From Pedobacter sp. SYP-B3415 (GTDB lineage: Bacteria > Bacteroidota > Bacteroidia > Sphingobacteriales > Sphingobacteriaceae), in contig NZ_RXNQ01000004.1 of the NCBI RefSeq assembly GCF_004138205.1, positions 83,255-147,254 of the forward strand: a DNA stretch of 64,000 nucleotides. The letters run 5' to 3'. Position 1 is the first letter of the stretch, and each line of letters opens with the position of its first letter. The notes under the pieces were generated by a model. The model worked only from the letters and a program-made list of their open reading frames with translations, had not been told where the DNA came from and ran no database searches. Shown here one piece after another: positions 1 through 8,230 of the stretch. Both the position numbers and the translations under genes were made by a program.

Positions 1-282
1 AGGCAAAAAGCAAAGGCAACCAGCTTGGAAGAAGAAGAACTTGGTACCGGAAATTTATTTGCCACCGGCCTGGTGGCAGGTGGTGCTATTGCAGGAGTAA
101 TCGTGGCAATTTTGTCGGTTATCCCGGCTGTAAACGATAACCTTCAACTGGTTAACGCTGAAGGTTGGTTATCAGGGATTCTTGGCCACGAAGGTTATGC
201 GCTGCTGGGCGTGTTGTTCTTTGCCCTGATGGGATTTGTGCTCTATCGGGTCGCCCGGAAAAAAAATGATGTTGTACTGTAG
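1..282 (+). CDS. OPT family oligopeptide transporter, C-terminal fragment
   Basis: The frame is open from the first base, so the gene begins outside the window and only about 93 C-terminal residues are seen. They contain two hydrophobic segments: one beginning NLFATGLVAGGAIAGV and a last one around LLGVLFFALMGFVLYRV followed by a basic tail. This end resembles the last two membrane helices of OPT/YSL-type oligopeptide or metal-chelate symporters of Bacteroidota, which act in the inner membrane. The TTG at base 25 is an internal codon, not a start. Family assignment rests on recalled similarity of this tail only. A terminator hairpin follows 20 bases after the stop. Confidence 0.6.
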   Translation, partial: RQKAKATSLEEEELGTGNLFATGLVAGGAIAGVIVAILSVIPAVNDNLQLVNAEGWLSGILGHEGYALLGVLFFALMGFVLYRVARKKNDVVL

Positions 283-302
283 CCAGATCGATATTTAAAG
301 TG

Positions 303-325
303 AAAAGCCCGGACATCCGGGCTTT
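303..325. terminator. bidirectional intrinsic terminator
   Basis: Perfect inverted repeat AAAGCCCGGA-CA-TCCGGGCTTT between two convergent genes. The arms start with AAA and end with TTT, so the hairpin is followed by a short U-tract on either strand. It probably ends both the transporter and the PUL transcript. Confidence 0.8.
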
Positions 326-327
326 CA

Positions 328-2247
328 TTATTTATAAAGGTCAAATTCTGCAATGCTTACGGTGCCTGCCGCTGCGCTGGTCGTGGTAGACAATACCGTA
401 AACCGAATGAAACGTGCCCTGGCTGGTTTCGACAGTCGAACAAATTGTTGAACAGGGTTAGCCCGGATGTTTGAAAATTCGCCCGCAGCTTGTGTATCCC
501 AGACTACACCGTCCATACTGGTTGCAAACTCATACCGGTCAGCCAGTCCTTCAGCTTTCCCATCCTGCCGTGGCAGGTAAGAAAAGCCGGTGAAATGGCT
601 TTCTTTTGCCAGATCAAAGACAACCTGCAAAGGTAATTTGACGCCGTCGCGAAGCCAGGCGCTGTTTTTATTTCCGTCGACTGCATTTTTGCCGCCAGAC
701 GAATCAGGCAAAATCATTTTCCATCCCGACTTTTCTAGGCCTTCAGAAATTCTGGCGTATGGCATCGCAGGGCCCGGAGCTTCGAGGAACAATCCAAAAT
801 CGCTGAGCGCCGGTGCCACGGGCGCATACAACCTGAGTCTGAGCCGGGCTGCCTGAACCGGCGCGCTCAACCTGATCAGTCTTGTGGAACCAATACTGGT
901 AGCGGAAGCCAGTCTGTGCCAGGCACCCTTGAGATGCACCTCAACCACCGCGCTATCCAGACGCTGACCAAGTTTGATGTTTTCGCGCAGGCGGATGAGG
1001 TTAAAACGTTTAGTTCCCTTCAGGTCGATCTCTATAACCGGATGATGTACGTCGTCATCGGGAGCCCAGTAGGTATAACGGTCGTTGTCCAGAAGATTGC
1101 GCAGCTGATAGTTAGTTCCCGGCCTGGTAGAGGCGGCAAATAAGCGCGCACCGGTGGCGAGGTTTGTCGCAAATGTCTTTCGCAGTTTATCACCGAAACC
1201 CTGCAGGGACTGTACGTCGTTAGCATGTAGCCTGCCATCCTGCATGGGCGCAATACCCAGACTGAGGTTGGCGCCTCTGCCAACGCTTTTAAGATAAATA
1301 TCAAACAACTGATCGGGCGTTTTCACCTGGTGGTCCTGATCGGCGTGGTAAAACCAACCCACGCGGTGCGGAACATCGCATTCTGCGGGTATCCAGAAAC
1401 GGCCGTTTCGCTGACCGCTGGTCAGAAACGTCTCGACTACATGTCCCGGTGCCGGTTTTGTGCCTTCCGGGCCCACGGGCGTAAAGGTTGCCCAGGATGT
1501 TTCGCCTGCAGCACCGCGTTCATTACCTACCCAGCGCACATCGGGACCAATATCGCTGAAGATAACTGCCTCAGGCTGCATCCGGCGGGTTATTTGCCAG
1601 AGATCTTCCCAACCGTAGTATGCAGAACGGTCAATTTTCCGGGTTTCCCGGGCCCCGCCGTAATATCCATCTCCCCCGTTTGCACCATCATGCCAGCTTG
1701 TAAACAGTCTGCCATAATTCGTGTACAGCTCTTTTAATTGTTCACGGTAATGATCAACATAAGCCGCCCTGCCATATTCCGGATCATTGCGGTCCCAGGC
1801 CGAACAATACACACCGAACTCCATCCCCGCCTTACGCGCAGCAAGCATAAAGTCCCTTACCATGTCGCCTTTGCCGTTCTTCCACGGACTTTTGCTAATG
1901 TTGTACTGGTTTGTTCTGGTCGGCCAGAGCGCAAAACCATCATGATGTTTGGCTACGCTGATCAATCCACGGAAACCTCCGGACTTCACAGCGCCCGCAA
2001 TCTGGTCTGCATCAAATGACCGGGGATTAAATATTTTCGGATCCGCATCGCCATAGCCCCATTCCTTATTTTCAAATGTTGTTGGCGTGAAATGGACGAG
2101 AACATACATTTCCATCTCATGCCATTTCAGCTGTGCAGCAGAAGGCAGCGGACCATATGGTTTTGGCGGCGCCGCCTGCTGTGCCGATAGCGTACTGCTC
2201 AGCAGGATCAGCGTGATACAATAGAAGAGTCGAACGACAGATTTCAT
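328..2247 (-). CDS. alpha-L-fucosidase (GH29) with C-terminal F5/8-type C domains
   Basis: Secreted or periplasmic hydrolase predicted to release terminal L-fucose. The start at 2247 gives a clean signal peptide (MKSVVRLFYCITLILLSS ending SAQ); the longer frame adds 18 non-signal residues. The GH29 catalytic barrel occupies roughly residues 30-370, with the HHDGFALW strand and the DGANGGDGYYGG loop; D187 in that loop is the expected nucleophile. The residue before it is His (WHDG), where most GH29-B members have Phe (WFDG). The last ~260 residues look like two discoidin/F5-8 type C (CBM32-like) modules. It is the last gene of the PUL, 84 bases after a GH43 gene. Specificity (alpha-1,2 or alpha-1,3/4) cannot be read from the sequence. 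Confidence 0.9.
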   Translation of the reverse strand: MKSVVRLFYCITLILLSSTLSAQQAAPPKPYGPLPSAAQLKWHEMEMYVLVHFTPTTFENKEWGYGDADPKIFNPRSFDADQIAGAVKSGGFRGLISVAKHHDGFALWPTRTNQYNISKSPWKNGKGDMVRDFMLAARKAGMEFGVYCSAWDRNDPEYGRAAYVDHYREQLKELYTNYGRLFTSWHDGANGGDGYYGGARETRKIDRSAYYGWEDLWQITRRMQPEAVIFSDIGPDVRWVGNERGAAGETSWATFTPVGPEGTKPAPGHVVETFLTSGQRNGRFWIPAECDVPHRVGWFYHADQDHQVKTPDQLFDIYLKSVGRGANLSLGIAPMQDGRLHANDVQSLQGFGDKLRKTFATNLATGARLFAASTRPGTNYQLRNLLDNDRYTYWAPDDDVHHPVIEIDLKGTKRFNLIRLRENIKLGQRLDSAVVEVHLKGAWHRLASATSIGSTRLIRLSAPVQAARLRLRLYAPVAPALSDFGLFLEAPGPAMPYARISEGLEKSGWKMILPDSSGGKNAVDGNKNSAWLRDGVKLPLQVVFDLAKESHFTGFSYLPRQDGKAEGLADRYEFATSMDGVVWDTQAAGEFSNIRANPVQQFVRLSKPARARFIRFTVLSTTTSAAAGTVSIAEFDLYK

Positions 2248-2331
2248 AGCACAATATAGGTCAACGAAAGCAATAAATACAGGACTGTTCAAACTTATCA
2301 ACTATCGGCGCTACATGTTATACAATACCGG

Positions 2332-3273
2332 CTACCAGGTTACCCGCGGCCAGCCTTTTTCATAGTTTAGTCGTGCGAGCAACATTTGTCGGCCTTTTTT
2401 CCGCGCATCCCGGTCTATAGCGTGAAATGCAATCCAGGTCCTTCCCTTTCTATCACGAAGAATTGAATTATGTCCTGGCGCAACCCATTTGCCACGGCTT
2501 TCCAGAATGGCGCTGCTGCCTGAGCCTGAAACCTGGCCGCGTGTTTCATAAGGTCCTTCGACTTTTATTGAACGCGCAACCAGAACCGCATAGTCGGCCT
2601 TGTCGCCGCAGCAGTTATCGCCCGAATAATACAGATAATAGTAGCCGTCATGATGGTCTATCCAGGCACCTTCGATGAGCCTGGTATAGCGGCTCTCCTG
2701 CCCTGGCGGCAACAAGTCACGCGCAGTTGAGCCAGGTGCGAAATCGCTCCAGTCTGCATTCATTTCCCGGAGGCGGATAGCCTGGAAACCGGAACCCCAG
2801 ATCAGCAGATTTTTCCCGGCGGCGGAATCCCGAAGAGCGAAAGGGTCAATATTGACGAATGTCTCACCACAGATCAGCGGGCTGCCTTTATCTTTGAACG
2901 GTCCTTCGGGCTTGTCGGCATAAGCAATACCCAGGCACTTCCCGGTTTTATCATCGGTAGATTCCCCTGAGTAAAAAAGAACATACTTTTTTAAGCGTGC
3001 ATCATATATGACATGTGGCGCCCAAAAATGTCCGCTTGCCCAGGATGGCTTTTCAGGTAACACATCAGGCAGTTCCTGCCAGTTCTGAAGGTCGGTTGAC
3101 CGGGCAGCCTGGATATTCGATTTCCCTTCAGTTGCATACACATACCACACCCCATTGAACTGAACAACTGTCGGGTCAGGAAAATCGCGGGCAATGACCG
3201 GGTTCTGAATCTGGGCATAACCCCTGCCTAGCCCGGCAAACAACAAGATGGATAGAATGGCTATGGCTTTCAT
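2332..3273 (-). CDS. glycoside hydrolase family 43 protein
   Basis: Five-bladed propeller hydrolase of the arabinosidase/xylosidase type. The start at 3273 yields a signal peptide (MKAIAILSILLFAGLGRG...AQ); the frame opens 24 bases earlier without one. Expected GH43 residues are visible: the base Asp in RDFPDPTVVQ, the pKa-modulating Asp in NIDPFAL, and the acid Glu in LIEGAWIDHHDGYYYLYYSG. An NCCG loop follows the acid, as in several arabinan-active GH43 proteins. It lies 20 bases after the preceding GH43 gene, so the two are co-transcribed. Likely alpha-L-arabinofuranosidase or endo-arabinanase; the exact linkage is inference. Confidence 0.87.
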   Translation of the reverse strand: MKAIAILSILLFAGLGRGYAQIQNPVIARDFPDPTVVQFNGVWYVYATEGKSNIQAARSTDLQNWQELPDVLPEKPSWASGHFWAPHVIYDARLKKYVLFYSGESTDDKTGKCLGIAYADKPEGPFKDKGSPLICGETFVNIDPFALRDSAAGKNLLIWGSGFQAIRLREMNADWSDFAPGSTARDLLPPGQESRYTRLIEGAWIDHHDGYYYLYYSGDNCCGDKADYAVLVARSIKVEGPYETRGQVSGSGSSAILESRGKWVAPGHNSILRDRKGRTWIAFHAIDRDARKKGRQMLLARLNYEKGWPRVTW

Positions 3274-3293
3274 GTTAAAGGTGCATGGTACTG

Positions 3294-4238
3294 TCAATTG
3301 CTTATTTTATCGAGAACCGGGAATATCAGCCCTTCCGCATCTGGCATCGCCTGGTCCGGACCGCTTGTCTTGTCGAATTTCATGGGCACGATGGCTGTAC
3401 GCCGCCGGCCTACGCGCTTGTTGTCATAGTGGGTATGAAACACGTAATATAATTTGTTCGCCGGCCCGGTAAAGAGGTCGCCATGCCCCGTCCCGTTAAT
3501 TTTAGTAAGGCTCCGGTTCAAAATTGGATTCCCGCTGAACTTTGTAAAGGGCCCTGCCGGACTTGTAGAGGTGGCGTACCCCACTGCATAATCAGGGTTT
3601 CTGAAATCATTTGCCGTGTAAAAAAGGTAGTACAGACCTTTGTGTTTAATCGATGTCGGGCCTTCGGCAACCGGGCCGCTGTTTGTTGTGTTTTCCCATG
3701 GAAGTGTTGCAGAGACACAATGTTTCAGCGTTTCGGGTTTTATGTCTGAGAGATCGGGCAGCATTTCAGCTACGTACAAATGGTTGCCCGGGTGTACGCG
3801 GACGTGATAGAGATAGACCTTTCCCTTTTCCATATAAATGTAGGGATCGATTTGCCGTTGCCCTGAAGTAAGTGATTTTTTTTGAGTTTGCCTGAAAGGG
3901 CCCAGCGGACTGTCTGCACTTGCAATGGCAATCTGTTCGTTGGCTACATAAGCCATATGGTAACGGCCGCGGTACTTAAATATCTGGGGCGCCCAAAACC
4001 CGTGGTCGCCAAAAGATTCGCCTTTCTTAAGGGCATACCCCTGCTCCTTCCAATTTTTCAGGTCGCGGGAGGTATAGACCTTGAACCCGTCGGGCTCGCC
4101 CGTCCCATATAAATAATAAATGCCCTTTTCGGCATAGATTGTCGGATCGGCCAGCAAAACGTTGTTGGCTGGCGGGTCCTGGGCGGTGACTTTGAGGAGC
4201 GTGAAAATCAGCAGTATAAAGATGTAAACAGGTTTCAT
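3294..4238 (-). CDS. glycoside hydrolase family 43 protein
   Basis: Second GH43 enzyme of the locus, 314 residues, with a signal peptide (MKPVYIFILLIFTLLKVTAQ). Catalytic signatures: LADPTIYAEKG (base Asp), RQIDPYIYME (second Asp) and VAEGPTSIKHKGLYYLFYTA (acid Glu). A late His (GTGHGDLF) sits where many GH43 proteins carry the metal-binding His. The sequence differs clearly from the other two GH43 proteins here, so it probably has its own linkage specificity. A 173-base gap containing a strong hairpin separates it from the upstream GH5-like gene, which may lower or decouple expression. Confidence 0.87.
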   Translation of the reverse strand: MKPVYIFILLIFTLLKVTAQDPPANNVLLADPTIYAEKGIYYLYGTGEPDGFKVYTSRDLKNWKEQGYALKKGESFGDHGFWAPQIFKYRGRYHMAYVANEQIAIASADSPLGPFRQTQKKSLTSGQRQIDPYIYMEKGKVYLYHVRVHPGNHLYVAEMLPDLSDIKPETLKHCVSATLPWENTTNSGPVAEGPTSIKHKGLYYLFYTANDFRNPDYAVGYATSTSPAGPFTKFSGNPILNRSLTKINGTGHGDLFTGPANKLYYVFHTHYDNKRVGRRRTAIVPMKFDKTSGPDQAMPDAEGLIFPVLDKISN

Positions 4239-4341
4239 TTGTATTTATGTGTGGTATATATAGATTTCTGCTTCGCAGGATAGGCGTAAGTTGTTCTGAC
4301 CAGTAAGGTTGCTGCTGGCGGAAAAGCCGCTACGCAACAAT

Positions 4342-4374
4342 TCCTGCCGGCAGCAGACTGTTGTGCCGGCAGGA
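4342..4374 (-). repeat. intercistronic hairpin inside the PUL operon
   Basis: Perfect 11-bp inverted repeat TCCTGCCGGCA / TGCCGGCAGGA with an 11-base loop, in the 173-base gap between the GH5-like and GH43 genes. There is no U-tract, so it is more likely an RNA stability or processing element than a terminator. Confidence 0.6.
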
Positions 4375-4411
4375 TATGTTTTCTTCGTTTTTTTAAAAAC
4401 GGTTAGCTGTG

Positions 4412-5551
4412 CTACGAGCTTTTTTGAACACCGGTAATTTGTTTGATAAAATCGGTTTCTTCGGTTTTGTAAGGTGTACCATCTTTACGGAAGATATCGT
4501 GGAACCACAAAGGAGGGTCTCCGGTATATTTTTTCTGCCAGCTATCCCATGGATAGATCGTCTGGCTTTTACCGTCTACGAAACCCCAGTTTACCATACC
4601 TACGTTGTACTTTTTTGCAATAGGCAGAAATCCCTGGAAGGTACTTCCGTTCGGCCGGGCCATATATTCGGTGCAAATCATTGGCCGGCCATAACGCTCA
4701 AGCTGATGAATGCGTTTCTCAAAATCTTCGGGCTTGTCATAACAGTGAAAGCTGATTACATCAGACTCATCAAGCTGAACCTTTTCGATGGGTGTTAACA
4801 GGGAATCGGCTGACCAATCATTTCTCCAGACACCCGATGTAAGTGGTTGGGTCGGGTTTGCTTCCCGTGCCCAGGCAAATGTTTTCTGTAGCAGTGGCAG
4901 CACGTATTTTTCCTTGTCTTTTAATTCAATCGGCCCATATGACGATGTGTTCGGATTATCCGGTTCATTCCAAACATCCCAGGCCAGAATGCGGTTGTCA
5001 CCGGCAAAGTGAGAGATAAGTCCCTTCACGTAACCTTCAAGGCGCGCCTGTTTTGTTGTATCGCGCAGCACCTCCAGACCAGGGCTCTGCACCCAGCCTG
5101 AATTGTGAACAAACGGCTTCGGATCGCGCTGTTTGCCTGATTTTGGGTTGGGGTCCCAGCAAGAATCGAAAATGACGAGAATGGGTCTGATATCCTGCTG
5201 TTTAGCGAGGTCAAGGAAAGAATCAATGCGTTTAAGAAAGCCGGTTGAATCTTCCTGATATGGCAGGTCATGCAGGTATACACGCATGGTATTCATACCA
5301 AGAGACTTTGCCCAGCCCAGCTCTTTTGAAATTGTAACGGTATCAAAAGAGTCCGCCTGCCACATCTCGAGCTGGTTGATGGCTGTACTGGGTAAAAAGT
5401 TCGAGCCTACGATCCACTTCTGTTTTCCGTACCATTCGCCGGCTTCTTCTTTGGTCCAGATCTGCCGCGCTTCGTCTTTTTTTGCCGGCTGTTTGCAGCA
5501 GAACAGAAAGAGGCTGAGAAGAACCAGAAGGTTCAGGTTCATTTTTTTCAT
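4412..5551 (-). CDS. GH5-like (cellulase-family) glycoside hydrolase lipoprotein
   Basis: A 379-residue (beta/alpha)8-barrel hydrolase. The N-terminus is a short hydrophobic stretch ending FLFCCKQ, a lipobox, so the protein is probably anchored to a membrane and surface exposed. The clan-A signature WNEPDN gives the acid/base E196; ICTEYMARP gives the nucleophile E295. RVYLHDLP and ISFHCYDKP match the conserved Arg and His/Tyr strands of this fold. Such proteins are often labelled 1,4-beta-xylanase or cellulase-family in Bacteroidota and often sit with GH43 genes. The substrate cannot be fixed from sequence; a backbone endo-activity or an exo-activity on arabinoside side chains are both possible. 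It follows a GH43 gene by 24 bases. Confidence 0.8.
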   Translation of the reverse strand: MKKMNLNLLVLLSLFLFCCKQPAKKDEARQIWTKEEAGEWYGKQKWIVGSNFLPSTAINQLEMWQADSFDTVTISKELGWAKSLGMNTMRVYLHDLPYQEDSTGFLKRIDSFLDLAKQQDIRPILVIFDSCWDPNPKSGKQRDPKPFVHNSGWVQSPGLEVLRDTTKQARLEGYVKGLISHFAGDNRILAWDVWNEPDNPNTSSYGPIELKDKEKYVLPLLQKTFAWAREANPTQPLTSGVWRNDWSADSLLTPIEKVQLDESDVISFHCYDKPEDFEKRIHQLERYGRPMICTEYMARPNGSTFQGFLPIAKKYNVGMVNWGFVDGKSQTIYPWDSWQKKYTGDPPLWFHDIFRKDGTPYKTEETDFIKQITGVQKSS

Positions 5552-5575
5552 GTGTTTTAAATTAATATGTAAAGA

Positions 5576-6649
5576 TTAGTTATTCGTTTTAAAGACAGGA
5601 ATAGGTTGAGCCGTTGTGGAAGGTGTTGCACCGGATATTGCCGGCCAGCCGTCCGCCCAGGTAAGTTTATCGAGGAACAAAGCCCTGCGGTTCGGACCAT
5701 TAGGGATCATCGGATTTGAGACTTCGATACCGTGGTAGATAAACCAGTCGGTGCCCGCATCATCGGTAATGATTCTGGCATTGTGGCCCGGGCCGGCTAT
5801 TTTATCGTTACGTGCAATTAGCAGGGTCCCGTTTCCACGCTGGGCAATGTCCTTTCCATCCCGGTCCAGATAGGGCCCGCGCAAATTTTCAGAACGGCCG
5901 ACACGCACCTGGTAAATGCTTGCGGCGCCATCGCAGCAATTGTTTTTTGAACCGAAGAAATAATAATAGTTACCTCTTTTATGAATCATAACAGCTTCGA
6001 AGTCGCCGGCGGCAATCTTGAACCTGGCATTTTTGTCTGCCACCGATTTAGCATCGGCAGCAAGCGGCACTCCCCAGGTACCGTTGTTAGCTGCAGAGCT
6101 GTAGCTGCCAAAAAACAAGTACTTTTGGCCATTGTCTTCCATATAAAACGGATCAATTGCGTTCGGAACACCCATCTCTGAGCTCAGGAAAAGTTTTCCA
6201 TGGTCTGTATACGGGCCATCAGGCTTCGCAGCCGTTGCGAGGCCGATACCGGGATTTGAATCGGCCCAGACCGAATAAGAGTAGTACAGAAAATACTGCC
6301 CGTTTATAACATGTGCATCGGGAGCCCAGATACCGCCTTCTGCTTTCCAGGCGGGTTTGCTTGCGAATGCGTCGCGGATGTATACCCAGTCTGTGAGGTC
6401 CCTTGACCGGGCAATAGGAACAACTTTATGCCCCTGGCTTGCACCCCAGAAATCTTCTGTTCCGAAAACGTAAAAATAGCCGGTAGCCGGATCGCGCATG
6501 ATAGACGGATCTGCCATAACAGGGATAAATACCGGGTTGGTATAAGTTGTCTTTTTGACTGGTTCAGGAACAGGCTCCTGTGTCGCCTGGTCCGTTTTTC
6601 CGCAGCCCAGCAGAATGAATAATGAAAAAAAATAGAAACGTCTGTTCAT
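5576..6649 (-). CDS. glycoside hydrolase family 43 lipoprotein (arabinanase/arabinosidase type)
   Basis: 357-residue GH43 protein with a lipobox (FILLGCGK) and a Pro/Glu-rich spacer (about residues 24-32) before the catalytic propeller, consistent with outer-membrane display. Key residues: MADPSIMRDP (base Asp), NAIDPFYMED (second Asp), and FEAVMIHKRGNYYYFFGS (acid Glu). The NNCCDG loop and GPGHNARI segment match endo-1,5-alpha-L-arabinanase-like subfamilies. It is the first enzyme gene after susD, 43 bases downstream of its stop with a hairpin in between. A surface arabinan-cleaving role fits its lipoprotein nature and operon position, by inference. Confidence 0.87.
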   Translation of the reverse strand: MNRRFYFFSLFILLGCGKTDQATQEPVPEPVKKTTYTNPVFIPVMADPSIMRDPATGYFYVFGTEDFWGASQGHKVVPIARSRDLTDWVYIRDAFASKPAWKAEGGIWAPDAHVINGQYFLYYSYSVWADSNPGIGLATAAKPDGPYTDHGKLFLSSEMGVPNAIDPFYMEDNGQKYLFFGSYSSAANNGTWGVPLAADAKSVADKNARFKIAAGDFEAVMIHKRGNYYYFFGSKNNCCDGAASIYQVRVGRSENLRGPYLDRDGKDIAQRGNGTLLIARNDKIAGPGHNARIITDDAGTDWFIYHGIEVSNPMIPNGPNRRALFLDKLTWADGWPAISGATPSTTAQPIPVFKTNN

Positions 6650-6663
6650 AGATATGAGTTAAA

Positions 6664-6684
6664 GCCGGCAGCCGTGCTGCCGGC
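6664..6684 (-). repeat. hairpin after susD
   Basis: Perfect 9-bp stem GCCGGCAGC / GCTGCCGGC with a 3-base loop, between the susD stop and the first enzyme gene, without a U-tract. Likely an intercistronic mRNA stability or attenuation element that keeps susCD expression above that of the enzymes. Confidence 0.6.
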
Positions 6685-6692
6685 CATATAAG

Positions 6693-8219
6693 TTAGTACC
6701 CCGGGTTCTGCCGGAGGTTTGTATTGTTTTCTACTTCGATCTGAGGAAGCGGCAAACGAATGCTTTTCCCGACAACGAAGTTTCTGAAATCCGGATCACG
6801 TTCAGCCACCCGGTTTACGCCAGCCTGCGTATCCAGGTCTCCCCAACGTTTCAGGTCGGCCCAGCGAACGCTTTCTCCGCATAGTTCGAGCAGTCTTTCG
6901 GTTTTCAGGCGTTCCCTGAACAAAGCCTGATCATTCCCGATGGCGGGGTAAGCGGTGGCCAAAGGCGCCATCTTTGCCCGCGCGCGAACCCGGTTTACAT
7001 AGGTATACGCATCTGCAGTCTGGCCAAGCTCGTTCTGCACTTCGGCATACATCAGCAAGACGTCAGCATAGCGGATTACGCGGTTATTGATCTGGTTGAA
7101 GTAGTCTTCGTTACTGCGCATGTAATCGCGCGAGTATTTCTTAAACCAGGCCTCGTCGGCATCCCACTGCCAACTCCGGCCGTAGGTTTTTACACCGAAA
7201 TCAGTTTCAGACCCGGGATAAAACAACGTATGCTGCAAACGCGGGTCAATTTGACCGTCTGTCGTTTTTTCCTTTTTAAATTCTGCTACTATCCAGTTTC
7301 TGGCCTGGCCGTCAGACCACCCGATACTCCGCGGCGCAAAGAACTGTGAGCGGTTACTGCCCATATTTGAGTTCGGATTGTCGCCCTCCGCATTCTTATT
7401 TACATCAGAGAACTGGATCTCGAAAACCGACTCCTTGTTATTTTCATTTTCCGCCCTGAAATTGTCCTGGTAGTTAACAAGGTCATAAAAGTTTCTGCCC
7501 GTGCCCGTAACCAGGTAGTCGAGAGCGGTTTTTGCCTGAGCCCATTTTTTCTGCTGCATAAGTGCCCGGCCAAGCATGGCCTGCGCAGCTCCTTTCGTAG
7601 CTCGGCCAAGGTCATTGCCTGTCCATTGCTCCGGAAGGCCTGAACTCGCTTCAGTCAGATCCTTTTCTACAAGCGCCCATACTTCAGCCAGTGTGCTTTG
7701 TTTTGGCATGTCTTCGGGACGCTGCGTTGTGGTTACGATGGGGAAATTCTCCCAGAGTACGGCTGCGTAATAGTAGTAAAAACCGCGAAGAAATTTTGCC
7801 TGCGCAATAAGCTGAGTCTTGCGGGTCTGGTCAAATTGTATATTCGGCACATTTTCAAGTACCTGATTGCACCTGAATATAGCTTTATAAAAGTCGCGGT
7901 AGGTGTTTACGTTACCTTCCCAGAAATTATAGTTTACGTATTGAAAGCGGGTCCAGTCGGCAAGCTCTACCCAGGGACTTTTACTGAAGCCTTCATCAGA
8001 GGTGAGGTCGAGTCGGAAATAAATCCAGCGGTTGAAGCCTCCGTTCTGATAAAACATGTGATAAATGGCATTGACGCCCTTTTGTGCATCTGCTTCGGTT
8101 CTCCAGAACTGATCCGTTGTTAAGGTATTCGGATTGCTCTGGTCCAGCAGGTCTTTTTTACAGCCGGCCGTGCTGACAAGCAGACCCGCAAAAAATATGA
8201 TGAGAAAAGTCTTTTTCAT
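6693..8219 (-). CDS. SusD/RagB family nutrient-binding outer membrane lipoprotein
   Basis: Surface glycan-binding lid of a SusCD transporter. The signal peptide ends with the lipobox STAGC followed by KKDLLDQ. The body has the usual SusD helical (TPR-like) arrangement: an N-terminal segment around QFWRTEADAQKGVNAIY, the AKFLRGFYYYYAAVLWENFPIV region, and a C-terminal RLKTERLLELCGESVRWADLK-type segment. At 508 residues it has normal family length. It is 11 bases downstream of its partner susC, the standard arrangement in which both are translated from one mRNA. Ligand specificity cannot be read from sequence; the neighbouring enzymes suggest an arabinose-containing glycan. Confidence 0.95.
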   Translation of the reverse strand: MKKTFLIIFFAGLLVSTAGCKKDLLDQSNPNTLTTDQFWRTEADAQKGVNAIYHMFYQNGGFNRWIYFRLDLTSDEGFSKSPWVELADWTRFQYVNYNFWEGNVNTYRDFYKAIFRCNQVLENVPNIQFDQTRKTQLIAQAKFLRGFYYYYAAVLWENFPIVTTTQRPEDMPKQSTLAEVWALVEKDLTEASSGLPEQWTGNDLGRATKGAAQAMLGRALMQQKKWAQAKTALDYLVTGTGRNFYDLVNYQDNFRAENENNKESVFEIQFSDVNKNAEGDNPNSNMGSNRSQFFAPRSIGWSDGQARNWIVAEFKKEKTTDGQIDPRLQHTLFYPGSETDFGVKTYGRSWQWDADEAWFKKYSRDYMRSNEDYFNQINNRVIRYADVLLMYAEVQNELGQTADAYTYVNRVRARAKMAPLATAYPAIGNDQALFRERLKTERLLELCGESVRWADLKRWGDLDTQAGVNRVAERDPDFRNFVVGKSIRLPLPQIEVENNTNLRQNPGY

Positions 8220-8230
8220 TTTGTTCTGTG

